A DNA stretch of 64,000 nt from Dyadobacter soli (GCF_900101885.1 NZ_FNAN01000008.1:62001-126000), one strand, 5' to 3'. Counted from the stretch's first letter, positions 29,218-38,985 are shown. Notes: generated by a model not told the origin, from the sequence alone. A program made the numbers and translations.

Positions 29218-30762
29218 TCACGGTTTATCCCACCACAAACGAGTACTGGATTTATCCTCGCCGCCAAGTTTGGAGATGGCGTCTGTAACCGCCTTGGCAT
29301 TCGTCTGCTGCTCACCGATTACGAAAGGCGTGCGCCTTACCACTGCATCCTTGGGCGAATCGGGGTTGTCGGAATTGATCCGGGCGTAGAGTTTCGGATA
29401 ACCTGTACGGCGGTACTCAGCCCAGGCTTCATGACCATTGGGATAATTAGCGAGCCATTTCTGTGTGATGATCTGTTCCAATTGCTTGGCCGGATCGGCA
29501 GAGAATTTCACCGGGATGTCCGACAATGCCGGCGTTTTCGCCATGTCGTTCAATGCGATGGGTGTAGTCACGCCATTGGTGTAGGCCGTGATCACCGCCG
29601 CATCATTGATCCCCCATTGCTTGAATGCCGTTTCAATGCCTTTTTCATAAAACTCTTTCGCCGTTCCTCCCATTGCCCAGCCTTTCAATGCACCTTCTGC
29701 GCGCAAGAAGTAAGCCTCGGAAGCATACATGATCGCGAAAGGGTTTGTTGCCTGCACACCGGGCAGGAATGCATCGGCCACATTGGAAGTCGCGCCAGCA
29801 TTGTTTTCGGCAGCGCCCAGTTCCCCCTGCGTATATCCATTTCGCAGTCCCTTGAAATTGCTCGTTCCGGGGATAGGTGCAAAATACCTGCTCATTCGGG
29901 GGTCCACATATCCTTTCAGCACGCTTTCCATCGCTGCGCTCATCCGGAACTCGTTCCACGCGGTGGCCTGGTTCATCGGGTTGAAGGAGTTGGCAGTCAC
30001 TTTCAGGAATGCGTCGTGGGCATTGGTTGTCAAAACACCTCCTGCCACAGCCGCTTCGGCTTCGGTCTTCGCCAATGCAGGCTCTACTTTGGAAATGCGC
30101 ATCGCGATACGCAGGCGCAGCGTGTTCGCAAACAATATCCATTTATCCACATCCCCGGCGTAGATCTGGTCGACCGCGTCGAAAACTTTTTTCCCCTTGA
30201 ATGCCTGCAAAGCATCGGTGGAAGTTTTCAGGGTTGTCAGAAAATCCTTGTAAATGGCTTCCTGAGAGTCATAGGGAACGTCCGGCCCTCCGTTACCCAC
30301 CTGTGAGTAGGGAATCGGGCCCCAGTAATCGGTACGCGGCAGGTACATATAAACTTTCCAGATATTGGCCATTGCGAATTTGCCAGGGTTGGGATACTTG
30401 CCTTGCGGACCGGTATTTTCCAGAACGCCTATCAATGCAGGCACCGCCGTACCATAGAAACCGCTCCACGCGCCATTGAGCCAGTTGCCCACCATTACAT
30501 TTCTGTCCGAGGAGAAGTTTTGGGCGATATTCGCAAAGTATTGCCCTTGCAAATCGGCAAATAGGCTTTGGAATGTCTGCCAGCTTGCCTGAATGGTACG
30601 GTACTGGGCGGCTGCGAACGCATTCTCCGTACCCAGCTCGTCCAGTTCGGTGAGCTTCGTTTTGTTCGTGTTGATCTCCTCGAAATCACCCGTGCAGGAA
30701 TAGGTTCCCACGGCAACGGATGCCAGGAGCGCCAGTGCTAATATTTGATATTTCCTTTTCAT
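29218..30762 (-). CDS. SusD/RagB-family surface lipoprotein
   Basis: The 514-residue lipoprotein has the lipobox TYSC (Cys23 after KRKYQILALALLASVAVG) and then FEEINTNKTKLTELD, the usual SusD start. Helical TPR-like segments follow (FAMANIWKVYMYLPRTDYWGPIPYSQ, PRMSRYFAP, YFLRAEGALKGW), and the C-terminal end EAWAEYRRTGYPKL is typical of the SusD-2 subgroup. It acts as the lid of the SusC transporter, capturing the ligand at the cell surface. It is 18 bases downstream of susC and 4 bases upstream of the VCBS lipoprotein gene. The ligand is unknown; no glycoside hydrolase lies in this operon. Confidence 0.93.
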   Translation of the reverse strand: MKRKYQILALALLASVAVGTYSCTGDFEEINTNKTKLTELDELGTENAFAAAQYRTIQASWQTFQSLFADLQGQYFANIAQNFSSDRNVMVGNWLNGAWSGFYGTAVPALIGVLENTGPQGKYPNPGKFAMANIWKVYMYLPRTDYWGPIPYSQVGNGGPDVPYDSQEAIYKDFLTTLKTSTDALQAFKGKKVFDAVDQIYAGDVDKWILFANTLRLRIAMRISKVEPALAKTEAEAAVAGGVLTTNAHDAFLKVTANSFNPMNQATAWNEFRMSAAMESVLKGYVDPRMSRYFAPIPGTSNFKGLRNGYTQGELGAAENNAGATSNVADAFLPGVQATNPFAIMYASEAYFLRAEGALKGWAMGGTAKEFYEKGIETAFKQWGINDAAVITAYTNGVTTPIALNDMAKTPALSDIPVKFSADPAKQLEQIITQKWLANYPNGHEAWAEYRRTGYPKLYARINSDNPDSPKDAVVRRTPFVIGEQQTNAKAVTDAISKLGGEDKSSTRLWWDKP

Positions 30763-30780
30763 CGCTTTCCTGATTTTCGA

Positions 30781-33700
30781 TTAGAATGTAAGAGTAAGGT
30801 TTACACCCACTGAGCGGGTAGCCGGCATCGAAAACGATTCAAGTCCAACCGTTGTATTTGCCGAGCCCGCAACCAGCTCGGGATCAAACCCTTTTGCTTT
30901 ATTCATGATAAAGAACAGGTTACGTCCTACGAGCGACAATGAAGCATTCTGGAAAACCGACTTACCGATAATGCCTTGCGGCAAACTGTACCCGAGCGTC
31001 ATTTCCCGCATACGAATGTTGGATGCGCTGTACGTGAATGCTTCGCCGATCGGCGTGTTCCGGCCTCCTACAAATTTCCAGTATGCCTCAGCTGTGGTTT
31101 TCACGGTGTTAGGACTGCCATCGGCCTGCACACCTTCGACGACCATCCCTTCGCGTCCGGCCAGTGTTTCCTCGGTCACACCATCCGCATAAGTTACCGC
31201 ATTGGTGAACGATGTTACCACACCGCCGATCCTTCCACTGACGAGGAAGCTGAAATTGATTCCTTTATAAGAGAAACGGTTGGTAACACCGCCTGTCCAT
31301 GACGGCCGGGATGTTCCGAGCGGGACCGTCGTGTTCGACGTTACAAGCGGAATCCCATTGGTACCTACGATGATCCGGCCCTGGGCATCGCGCTGGTAAC
31401 CGCGGCTATAAATCTGGCCAAGAGCTTTACCTTCTTCGGCCCGCATGAAGTTCATAAAATCACTTGCGAGTGTCAGCGTCGTGATGCGGTCCGACAATTT
31501 GATAAGTTTATTCACATTCCTCGCATAATTCAGATCCAGATTCCAGGTAAAGTCACCCATTCTGACCGGAACCAGGTTCAACATGAGCTCGATACCCTGG
31601 TTTCGGACATTCCCCGCATTGATATATTCGAAACTCCAACCGGACGCCGGCGACAGCGGCACCTGGAATAGCTGGTTTTTAGAGTTGCTATTATACAAGG
31701 TCAGGTCAAAGCCGATACGGTTGTTGAGGAACTTAGCTTCGAGGCCTATTTCCTGCGCGGTCGTCATTTCAGGTTTCAGGACAGGGAACGGCTTGATATT
31801 GTCGCGTACAATGTAGCCGGAAGTACCTCCCGCGATGAACGAGTAGGTTTGAAGCAGCAAATAAGGTGCTGCATCGTTACCCGTGAGCGCGTAACTTCCT
31901 CTGAGCTTCGCAAACGAAATAGCCTGTGGTAAGTTGAAAAGGCTCGTCAGCACGGCCGCCACGCCAACGGACGGGAAGAAGTAGGATTGGTTTGCCTCGG
32001 GCAAGGTAGACGACCAGTCGTTCCTGGCTGAGCCGGAAATGGTGAGCGCATCGCGCCAGATAAAGTCCGCAGATGCAAATACGCCCTGTTTGCGGGTCTG
32101 CGCTACCGAACGGTTGGTTACCGAGTTTCTGGCATTCGTTGTAACAAACAGGTTGTCGCGGTTCAACTGGTTGTTAAGGGTCTGATGGTTGATGTAATCT
32201 CTTTTCAAAATATTTCCACCAACCGTCGCCTCCAATCTGAAATCCTCGCCGAACTGCTTGCTAACCAACCCGAACAAATCCAGGTTCAACTCTGAATTAT
32301 CGCGCCAGTTGGTTTGATAATCACCAAAATCGGCAATCGTATAGGTATCGGTGTACCATTTACCTTCAAACTTATCGATGTATTTGTCGTATCCCGCCCG
32401 ACCCATGAGCGTAAACCAGTCTGTTATTTTATAATTCAACTGCGTGAAACCGTAAATGCGGTCGCGGTTATCGAGCGCAAGTACCCGGTTTTTGATCCAG
32501 TAGGGATTTTGCCCGCCGTTTGAACCGGGGTTCCAGTAATTTTGCCGGACCCGCCCTGTTGCCGGTACGATGTACTCGAATTGCTTCGCCTGATCGAGCG
32601 AAATGCTTCTTGGCAAGCGCAGAATGTGGCGTTGCAAATTGGCGAATGCTTCACCCGTCTGTTGCCGGTTTTCGATTTTTTCACTCAGATAGGTCACCTT
32701 GCCGTCGAAGCTCAGTTTGCTGGTGATCTGGCTCGACAAACGCAGGTTAAAGTTATGACGGCCCAGTTTGTTGTTAGACACGATCCCTTTTGCCGAGGTA
32801 TTGGTGTAGGAAAAATAGGTCTGCACCTTTTCGTTTCCTGCCGTCAGTGAAACTGAATTTGCAATGGAAGTTCCGGTCGAATAGAAGTCCTTATACGAAT
32901 CGGGGTTCGGTGAATAGGCATAGGTCTTTCCCACGTTTGCAGGATCGGGACCCCATGCCGGCACTTGCTGTCCGTCCATTTTAGGTCCCCAACTGAATTC
33001 ACTGTTTTGCTGGATCTTGTTGCCATCCACACCCTGGCCATATACGTTTTGGAAGTCCTGAAGAATGATAGCCCGCTCAGCCTGGAAAGTACTGTTGATG
33101 CTCACGCCGATTCCCTTCCGTACCGCACCTTTTTTTGTAGTGATCAGCAATGCACCATTCGCCGCCCGGCTTCCGTACAAAGCTGTTGCCGACGCCCCCC
33201 TCAATACGTTAATAGATTCGATATCGTCGGGGTTGATGCTCGAAAGGCCGTCGCTTGCGTCGCGACCACCGTTGGCGTTACCGGGACTGAAATTAGAATT
33301 ATCAATCGGCACCCCGTCCACGACGATCAGCGCCTGGTTATTGCCGGTAATAGACCGGTCCCCGCGCAAAACGATCCGGCTGGAACCGCCCACGCCCGAC
33401 GACGAACGCACAATATCCAACCCGGCCACACGACCGGAAAGAGAGTTGGCGACGTTGAGCTCGCGCGCTTTTGAAAAGTTGTCGGTATTGATCATCTGGG
33501 TTGCGTAGCTCAGCGTTTTTTGTTCTTTGCTGATACCCAGTGCTGTAACCACCACCTCGCCCAGGTTACGCACATCGGCGTCCATCGAAACCGTTACGTT
33601 AGTCATGTTGGCCGATACTGCCACTTCCTTGGATGTGTAGCCTACCGAAGACACGATAAGCGTTGCCGCACCACTCATATTCAAGCTGAAATTTCCCTCC

Positions 33701-33876
33701 GCATCCGTATTCGTTCCCCTCGTAGTCCCTTTGATCAGGACGTTGGCTCCCGGGAGCCCGGTGCCATTCTCATCGCTCACTTTCCCCGTAACCTGCCGGT
33801 CCTGGGCGCGTGATGCGTTAACAAATAGCACTGCTAACACGAATGTCAGCAGCACACACTGTAAAGCGTTGCGCAT
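30781..33876 (-). CDS. SusC/RagA-family TonB-dependent outer-membrane transporter
   Basis: The 1031-residue protein has a signal peptide ending NASRA-Q (residue about 24). A carboxypeptidase-regulatory-like beta-sandwich follows (residues about 28-100; VTGKVSDENGTGLPGANVLIKG). A TonB-box-like stretch EVVVTALG is next, then the plug with SLSGRVAGLDIVRSSS, VLRGDRSITGNNQALIVVDG and NPDDIESINVLRGASATALYG. The 22-strand barrel runs to the terminal aromatic strand (VGVNLTLTF). It imports a bulky ligand through the outer membrane using TonB energy. It is the first gene of the five-gene operon. Confidence 0.95.
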   Translation of the reverse strand: MRNALQCVLLTFVLAVLFVNASRAQDRQVTGKVSDENGTGLPGANVLIKGTTRGTNTDAEGNFSLNMSGAATLIVSSVGYTSKEVAVSANMTNVTVSMDADVRNLGEVVVTALGISKEQKTLSYATQMINTDNFSKARELNVANSLSGRVAGLDIVRSSSGVGGSSRIVLRGDRSITGNNQALIVVDGVPIDNSNFSPGNANGGRDASDGLSSINPDDIESINVLRGASATALYGSRAANGALLITTKKGAVRKGIGVSINSTFQAERAIILQDFQNVYGQGVDGNKIQQNSEFSWGPKMDGQQVPAWGPDPANVGKTYAYSPNPDSYKDFYSTGTSIANSVSLTAGNEKVQTYFSYTNTSAKGIVSNNKLGRHNFNLRLSSQITSKLSFDGKVTYLSEKIENRQQTGEAFANLQRHILRLPRSISLDQAKQFEYIVPATGRVRQNYWNPGSNGGQNPYWIKNRVLALDNRDRIYGFTQLNYKITDWFTLMGRAGYDKYIDKFEGKWYTDTYTIADFGDYQTNWRDNSELNLDLFGLVSKQFGEDFRLEATVGGNILKRDYINHQTLNNQLNRDNLFVTTNARNSVTNRSVAQTRKQGVFASADFIWRDALTISGSARNDWSSTLPEANQSYFFPSVGVAAVLTSLFNLPQAISFAKLRGSYALTGNDAAPYLLLQTYSFIAGGTSGYIVRDNIKPFPVLKPEMTTAQEIGLEAKFLNNRIGFDLTLYNSNSKNQLFQVPLSPASGWSFEYINAGNVRNQGIELMLNLVPVRMGDFTWNLDLNYARNVNKLIKLSDRITTLTLASDFMNFMRAEEGKALGQIYSRGYQRDAQGRIIVGTNGIPLVTSNTTVPLGTSRPSWTGGVTNRFSYKGINFSFLVSGRIGGVVTSFTNAVTYADGVTEETLAGREGMVVEGVQADGSPNTVKTTAEAYWKFVGGRNTPIGEAFTYSASNIRMREMTLGYSLPQGIIGKSVFQNASLSLVGRNLFFIMNKAKGFDPELVAGSANTTVGLESFSMPATRSVGVNLTLTF

Positions 33877-34243
33877 AAGTAAATTGGGTTTGTGAAATTT
33901 AATAGAAATTTAATCCTATTAAATCAAACAAGCAACTTATTCCGCCATTTTTAATTGCACTATACTAATATTTCGAACAATAAGATTACAAAAGCATTTA
34001 AAACGCATAATTTGCCTGTTTTTAGAATATTATTTGTCTTTAATACAATTAATATCCCCAATCCACGCAGCGTGCGTGCTCGAAACACAAGCACGCATTC
34101 GGCATTTTCGGTTTTGGATTGGATAACGCAGCGGGCCGATTAAATTGTCAACCGAAGCGATAATTATGTCGACAAAAAAGTACTACACGCCGAAGGCAAT
34201 ACACGGCATCGACTAGTATAAAATCAAGATGTGAAAAAGGCAA
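33877..34243. other. AT-rich spacer upstream of susC
   Basis: This 367-base spacer lies between susC and the DUF1761 gene, both on the minus strand. It is AT-rich. Apart from the candidate susC promoter near 33905-33935 I see no gene, repeat or clear terminator. A 62-codon frame at 33955-34143 has no family features or leader and is dismissed. Confidence 0.6.
33905..33935 (-). promoter_or_regulatory. Candidate promoter of the SusCD-VCBS-haloperoxidase operon
   Basis: On the minus strand TTG (33935-33933) is followed after 20 bases by TAAATTTC (33912-33905), one mismatch from TAnnTTTG, about 28 bases before the susC ATG. No anti-sigma or regulator gene is adjacent. Confidence 0.4.
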
Positions 34244-34657
34244 CTACTCGTACTTGCGCCACACGCCCAGGATTGCGCCGGTGAGTGCGTACACGATCAC
34301 GCTCACGCCGCCATTAATAAGGGACAGCGCCAACGCCCGCATGGAGAACATGTCTTTGACGATCGTTTCAAACAAAACGAAGACAATACCGAACAGAAGT
34401 CCGATGAGGAAGCCCATAATGAGCGATTTGACGGGGACTTTGGTGAATACCCAGGCCATGGTGTAGGCCATGAAGGAGGTGGAGACAATGCTGGCAAGAT
34501 AAGGGGCCGGGCTGGCGGCCGACTTGATCTGCTCCATCGTGAAGCCGTTCAAAGCCATCCATTGTTCTGAAAATATGCTATACCACAACGCTGGTATTAT
34601 CTGACCTATCACTACACATACTAGCACGGCCCAAAGATTGACAGATTGTTTTCTCAT
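34244..34657 (-). CDS. DUF1761-like small membrane protein
   Basis: The 137-residue protein has four hydrophobic segments (about 7-27, 50-70, 77-97 and 110-132). Its pattern matches the DUF1761 family: WAVLVCVVIGQIIPALWYSIF near the start with the Pro-Ala-Leu-Trp-Tyr turn, then a W/Y-containing loop and a GxxxGLLFG helix. The family is an uncharacterised inner-membrane group. It is a single gene downstream of queG on the same strand. The function is unknown and nothing nearby suggests one. Confidence 0.68.
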   Translation of the reverse strand: MRKQSVNLWAVLVCVVIGQIIPALWYSIFSEQWMALNGFTMEQIKSAASPAPYLASIVSTSFMAYTMAWVFTKVPVKSLIMGFLIGLLFGIVFVLFETIVKDMFSMRALALSLINGGVSVIVYALTGAILGVWRKYE

Positions 34658-34701
34658 TGTATTGAGTATTTTATTCAGTCATCGAAAGGTACTCCCCGGC
34701 C

Positions 34702-34709
34702 CAAATATA
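34702..34709 (-). promoter_or_regulatory. -7 element (TATATTTG) for the DUF1761 gene
   Basis: On the minus strand TATATTTG is an exact TAnnTTTG match, 44 bases before the ATG at 34657. No good -33 TTG is seen. Confidence 0.35.
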
Positions 34710-34735
34710 AGAGGTTTCAGAAATAATTGTGCTTT

Positions 34736-35683
34736 TTATTCATCGGTTATGACAAATTCGATATTCCGCTTCAAACCGGCGTATTTGGCCCTTTTTACGG
34801 GTGAACGGCGGAATATTTCGCGGAATATTTCCTCGGTAATTTCCCGCCAGTCGCCGTTGGAAAAGCCGGCAAGTCCCTTGGGTAGATTGAATTGCTCCGT
34901 CGTATGCGGACGGGCGAAGCGGTTCCATGGACAGACGTCCTGGCACACATCGCAACCGAATATCCAGTTGTTGAATTTACCCTTCACGTCCTCAGGTATC
35001 GCGTCCTTTAATTCGATGGTGTAATAGCTGATACATTTGCTGCCATCGACCACGAACGGGCCGGTAATGGCGTCCGTCGGGCAGGCGTCGATGCATTTGG
35101 TGCAGGTACCGCAATAATCACCGGTGGCGCTGTCGGGCGCGAGATCGAGGTCGCAGATGATCTCACCTATGAAGAAAAAGCTGCCCATTTCCCGGTTGAG
35201 CAGGTTGGAATGCTTGCCGATCCAGCCGAGGCCGCTTTTGGCCGCCCATACCTTGTCCATTACCGGCGCCGAATCGACGAAAATGCGGCCATTTACCTCA
35301 CCTACCTCTTCCTGAATGGCTGTGAGCAATGCGCCGAGCTTTTCCTTCAATATATAATGGTAGTCGGTGCCGTAGGCATACTTGGAAAGTTTGAGATCGT
35401 CTTCGCCTTCCGGCAGGCGTTCTTCGGGGTAATAATTTAATAATACGGAGATTACGCTCTTCGCGCCCTCTACGAGTTTGGTCGGATCGAGGCGCTTGTC
35501 GAAGTGGTTGGCCATGTAGGCCATGGCACCGTGATGATTCAGCGAAAGCCATTTTTCTAGGCGCGGGGCTTCGCTTTCGAGGAATTCCGCCTTTGAGATA
35601 CCACAAAAATCGAAGCCGCATTCAAGCGCTTTTGCCTTGATAAACCGACTCCTCTCCTGCCGTACGATATCTGATGCCGTCAT
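34736..35683 (-). CDS. queG: Epoxyqueuosine reductase QueG
   Basis: The 315-residue cobalamin-dependent enzyme performs the last step of queuosine synthesis, reducing epoxyqueuosine in tRNA. Two 4Fe-4S sets are visible: C191-C194-C197 with C201, and C244-C247-C251 with C217, in the ferredoxin-like form [12 protein letters not shown] and [10 protein letters not shown]. The proposed catalytic aspartate is D137 in FVDSAP, and [12 protein letters not shown] is the conserved loop. The length is slightly short of some homologues that carry HEAT repeats. It is divergent from grpE. Its -7 promoter element ends only 4 bases before the ATG, which suggests a leaderless transcript. Confidence 0.95.
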   Translation of the reverse strand: MTASDIVRQERSRFIKAKALECGFDFCGISKAEFLESEAPRLEKWLSLNHHGAMAYMANHFDKRLDPTKLVEGAKSVISVLLNYYPEERLPEGEDDLKLSKYAYGTDYHYILKEKLGALLTAIQEEVGEVNGRIFVDSAPVMDKVWAAKSGLGWIGKHSNLLNREMGSFFFIGEIICDLDLAPDSATGDYCGTCTKCIDACPTDAITGPFVVDGSKCISYYTIELKDAIPEDVKGKFNNWIFGCDVCQDVCPWNRFARPHTTEQFNLPKGLAGFSNGDWREITEEIFREIFRRSPVKRAKYAGLKRNIEFVITDE

Positions 35684-35687
35684 GTTG

Positions 35688-35695
35688 CAAAGTTA
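35688..35695 (-). promoter_or_regulatory. -7 element of queG, leaderless geometry
   Basis: TAACTTTG (exact TAnnTTTG) on the minus strand ends at 35688, 4 bases before the ATG at 35683. Transcription would start at or next to the A of the start codon. The -33 region lacks a clear TTG. Confidence 0.45.
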
Positions 35696-35703
35696 CAAAT
35701 TGA

Positions 35704-35733
35704 TTGTAAAATGCCATCTTGTCAGTAATTTAG
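35704..35733 (+). promoter_or_regulatory. Candidate promoter of the grpE-dnaJ operon
   Basis: TTG at 35704-35706, 19 bases, then TAATTTAG at 35726-35733, one mismatch from TAnnTTTG. It starts within 10 bases of the divergent queG -7 element, so the two promoters nearly abut. No CIRCE-like inverted repeat was seen. Confidence 0.45.
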
Positions 35734-35796
35734 CCGTGGCAAAGTAATTTAGGAGTAAAATGGCTGTTGCAAAAAGACACGTAACTGCGAAGGACC

Positions 35797-36417
35797 ATGC
35801 CAGAAAATACAGAATTCAACATAGATCAAGACAAAAATTACGAAATGAACGAGGATAAAGCTTCATTGGAAACTGACAATCTGGTAAACGAAGAAAATTC
35901 CGAAATTTCCAACAATGTGCCGCTGGACAATGCAGGGCAGGAGATTACTGGCGAGGCGCCCAAATTGGACCCATTGGATTCCGCTAAGGCTGAAATCGCC
36001 GAGCTGAAAGACAAATACCTGCGTCTTTATGCAGATTTTGAAAACTTCCGCCGCCGTACCGCCAAGGAAAAACTGGAAATGATCTCAGGAGCAAGCGCCG
36101 ATACGGTGAAACTCATCCTGCCGATTGTCGACGATTTCGAACGCGCCAAGGTTTCTTTTGAGTCTTCTACCGAGATCGACGCGCTTAAAGAAGGCGTAGA
36201 CCTGATTTATACCAAACTTTATAAAGCCCTCGAATCCAAAGGCCTGAAAGCCATGGAATCGAAAGGTGCTGATTTCGACGCTGAAATCCACGAATCCATC
36301 GCGCAGTTCCCCGCACCGTCGGAAGACCTGAAAGGAAAGGTGATCGATGAAATTGAAAAAGGATATTACCTGAACGACAAGGTCATTCGTTACGCCAAAG
36401 TAATCGTAGGCGCCTAA
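35797..36417 (+). CDS. grpE: Nucleotide exchange factor GrpE
   Basis: The 206-residue protein has a disordered acidic N-terminus (about 60 residues). The GrpE coiled coil follows (DSAKAEIAELKDKYLRLYADFENFRRRTAKEKLEM), then the C-terminal beta-domain with LEGKGLKAME-type and ESIAQFPAPSEDLKGKVIDEIEKGYYLNDKVIRYAKVIVG (shown in part). It exchanges ADP for ATP on DnaK in the cytoplasm. The dnaJ start lies 39 bases downstream, and dnaK is not in the window. Pairing of grpE with dnaJ is usual in this phylum. Confidence 0.95.
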   Translation: MPENTEFNIDQDKNYEMNEDKASLETDNLVNEENSEISNNVPLDNAGQEITGEAPKLDPLDSAKAEIAELKDKYLRLYADFENFRRRTAKEKLEMISGASADTVKLILPIVDDFERAKVSFESSTEIDALKEGVDLIYTKLYKALESKGLKAMESKGADFDAEIHESIAQFPAPSEDLKGKVIDEIEKGYYLNDKVIRYAKVIVGA

Positions 36418-36456
36418 TACGCTCAACCTTCCTAACGGATACATCAGTAATTAAAA

Positions 36457-37617
36457 ATGGCAAAGAAAAGAGATTATTACGAGGTCCTTGGCGTAGATCG
36501 TGGCGCCTCCGCGGATGAAATCAAGAAATCATACCGCAAGCTCGCGATCAAATTCCACCCGGACAAGAACCCCGACGATCCTACCGCGGAAGACAAGTTC
36601 AAGGAAGCGGCGGAGGCATATAGCATTCTCAGCGACGAGAACAAACGTGCACGTTATGACCAATTCGGGCATGCAGGCGTAGGCGGTGCTTCGGGCGGCG
36701 GGGCAGGCGGCTTCGGCGGCGGCTTTACGATGGACGATATTTTCTCACAATTCGGAGATATTTTCGGGGACAGCAGTCCGTTCGGTGACATTTTCGGTCG
36801 CCAGGGCGGAAATGGCCGTCGGGTCCGCAAAGGCTCCGACCTCCGGATTAAGTTAAAGCTTAACCTGGAAGAGGTGGCGAATGGCGTTGAGAAGAAAATA
36901 AAGGTTAAAAGACACGTTACCTGTAATACCTGCGGTGGCAATGGCGCCAAAAACGGCACATCGCTGACCAACTGTAACGGTTGTAACGGGACAGGCCAGG
37001 TGCGCAAAGTGGTGAGCACCATGCTCGGCCAGATGGTTTCCACCGCCACCTGCCCTACTTGTAATGGTGATGGCAAGATCATCAGCGAACGTTGTGATTC
37101 CTGCGCAGGCGAAGGCCGCTTGCTGCAAGACGACCTCATTACCCTGAACATTCCGGGTGGTGTGGCCGAAGGCATGCAGCTCTCGATGTCGGGCAAAGGA
37201 AACGTTCCTGCGCGCGGAGGCATGGCGGGCGATCTGCTGATCGTCATCGAGGAAGAAGAGGACGCATTGCTGAAAAGAGATGGTAACAACGTCGTGTTCG
37301 ACATGCATCTGAGCTTTATCGACGCCGCGCTCGGCACTTCCATGGAAATACCGACCATCGACGGCAAAGCGCGCATTAACATCGAATCAGGAACGCAGGC
37401 AGGCAAGATATTGCGCCTCAAAGGCAAGGGTATCAAAGACCTGAACGGCTACGGAAAAGGGGATCAGCTGGTGCATATCAATGTATGGACGCCACAACAA
37501 CTGACTTCTGACGAGCGCTCGACTCTCGAATCGCTCCGTCACTCGCCGAATTTCCAACCGAAACCGGGCAAAAACGAGAAAGGCTTTTTTGATAAAATGA
37601 AAGATTTCTTCCATTGA
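36457..37617 (+). CDS. dnaJ: Chaperone DnaJ (Hsp40)
   Basis: The 386-residue co-chaperone has a J-domain with HPD at 34-36 and a Gly/Phe-rich linker (about 75-120). A zinc-finger domain of four CxxCxGxG repeats follows (CNTCGGNG 156-163, [24 protein letters not shown] to 220). The C-terminal substrate-binding domains run to a basic tail. It stimulates DnaK ATP hydrolysis and delivers unfolded clients. It follows grpE in what looks like a two-gene operon that ends at a hairpin 26 bases past its stop. Confidence 0.96.
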   Translation: MAKKRDYYEVLGVDRGASADEIKKSYRKLAIKFHPDKNPDDPTAEDKFKEAAEAYSILSDENKRARYDQFGHAGVGGASGGGAGGFGGGFTMDDIFSQFGDIFGDSSPFGDIFGRQGGNGRRVRKGSDLRIKLKLNLEEVANGVEKKIKVKRHVTCNTCGGNGAKNGTSLTNCNGCNGTGQVRKVVSTMLGQMVSTATCPTCNGDGKIISERCDSCAGEGRLLQDDLITLNIPGGVAEGMQLSMSGKGNVPARGGMAGDLLIVIEEEEDALLKRDGNNVVFDMHLSFIDAALGTSMEIPTIDGKARINIESGTQAGKILRLKGKGIKDLNGYGKGDQLVHINVWTPQQLTSDERSTLESLRHSPNFQPKPGKNEKGFFDKMKDFFH

Positions 37618-37642
37618 TCATGCCTGGTCAATAAATATTCCA

Positions 37643-37677
37643 AAAGAGCTGCTTCGTCACCGGAGCGGCTCTTTTTG
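37643..37677 (+). terminator. Terminator after dnaJ
   Basis: An 11-bp stem with one G-T pair (37643-37653 with 37664-37674) and a 10-base loop is followed by a short T-tract. Confidence 0.65.
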
Positions 37678-37743
37678 CTTGACACCAATAGCGGTTCGCC
37701 GCGATTCATCATCGATCATTAAATAACCAAAAACATTCACCCA

Positions 37744-38937
37744 ATGAAATCTCTGTTGCTTTCCGGCGCATTGCTTTGTACGGCACTTGCCAGCCAGGAA
37801 CTGACGGCACAAACTGCCACCAACCCGGCAGAGCTCACATTTGCTACCTATAATGTGAGTATGGAAGCCGAAAACTATTTCCCACGCGGCACGCCGGGCA
37901 ATTCGGAAAAGGTATTGATCAAGGAACTGGCTTCCGGCGCCAACCAGCAGATCAAAAACATCGCGCAGATCATCAAAACTGTCCGCCCGGACGTGATTTT
38001 GCTGAACGAGTTCGATTATGTCAAAAACCCCGCGGATGGTGTCGGGCAGTTTATCAAGGGTTATCTCAAAGACGATTCGAATGGAGCGAAAGGCATCGAC
38101 TATCCCTATTACTACTATTCGACCGTCAATACCGGCCAGCCGACGCCTTACGACCTCGACCGGAACGGCAAAACGGAACAATTCGGCGCCGATGCCTGGG
38201 GGTTCGGTAATTACCCGGGCCAATATGGAATGGTGCTCCTATCCCGCTACCCGATCGACACCAAAGCAATCCGCACATTCCAGCATTTCAAATGGAAGGA
38301 CATGCCGGATGCCTTGAAAACAACCCAGGAAAACGGCTCCGACTGGTACGCACCCGAGGCGTGGGCGCAATTCCCGCTTTCTTCTAAATCGCATTGGGAC
38401 ATTCCCGTGAAAGTCGGCAATAAAACCATCCACGTCCTCGCCAGCCACCCTACCCCGCCTTCATTCGACGGCAAGGAAGACCGCAACGGCAAGCGCAACC
38501 ACGACGAAATCCGCTTCTGGAACGACTACATTACCCAAGGCAAAGGAAACTACATTTATGACGACAAAGGCAAAAAAGGCGGCCTCGCCGCAAATGCCTC
38601 ATTCGTCATACTAGGTGACCAAAACGCCTCCCCGGACGAAGGTAATGCCATCGCCGACGGCATCCGCCAGCTCATCTCCAACCCGGCCGTAAATGGCAAC
38701 ACCGCTCCCGCCAGCAAAGGCGGTTCCGAGCATTCGCCCACCAATGCATTTGCCAAAAATCACACGGCATTCTGGCGCATGCGCGCGGATTACGTGCTAC
38801 CTTCGCGCAAAGGCTTCCAAATCGTCGACAGCGGCGTTTTCTGGCCCGCAAAAGGCGAGCCGATGGCGGAGCTGGTGGAGAAGCGGGAGTCGAGCTCGGA
38901 TCATAGGTTGGTTTGGGTTAGATTAAAGGTTGAGTAA
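37744..38937 (+). CDS. Exported endonuclease/exonuclease/phosphatase-fold protein
   Basis: The 397-residue protein has a signal peptide (SLLLSGALLCTALASQELTA, cleavage near residue 23). The EEP fold is seen in TFATYNVSMEAEN at the start, DVILLNEFDYV with the metal-binding Glu, and YGMVLLSRYPI. HVLASHPTPPSFD and VILGDQNASPDEG (Asp/Asn metal ligands) follow, with the terminal SSDHRLVWVRL histidine. Family members include phosphodiesterases, sphingomyelinases and nucleases. Export and the intact Asp/His set suggest a secreted phosphodiesterase; the substrate is unknown. A terminator separates it from dnaJ and another follows it. Confidence 0.88.
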   Translation: MKSLLLSGALLCTALASQELTAQTATNPAELTFATYNVSMEAENYFPRGTPGNSEKVLIKELASGANQQIKNIAQIIKTVRPDVILLNEFDYVKNPADGVGQFIKGYLKDDSNGAKGIDYPYYYYSTVNTGQPTPYDLDRNGKTEQFGADAWGFGNYPGQYGMVLLSRYPIDTKAIRTFQHFKWKDMPDALKTTQENGSDWYAPEAWAQFPLSSKSHWDIPVKVGNKTIHVLASHPTPPSFDGKEDRNGKRNHDEIRFWNDYITQGKGNYIYDDKGKKGGLAANASFVILGDQNASPDEGNAIADGIRQLISNPAVNGNTAPASKGGSEHSPTNAFAKNHTAFWRMRADYVLPSRKGFQIVDSGVFWPAKGEPMAELVEKRESSSDHRLVWVRLKVE

Positions 38938-38985
38938 GGTAGACAGCACTTATTACTCAAAACATCAGTAAAGACAATCACATTA

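Noticed and set aside
29214..29315. Longer N-terminus for the VCBS lipoprotein gene
   Set aside because: The extension overlaps the end of susD and precedes a complete lipoprotein signal, so the ATG at 29213 is preferred.
33955..34143. 62-codon frame upstream of susC
   Set aside because: It has no signal peptide, no family match and lies in AT-rich promoter DNA.
36457..37617. CIRCE or heat-shock operator near grpE-dnaJ
   Set aside because: I looked for a TTAGCACTC-type inverted repeat in the 113 bases upstream of grpE and found none.
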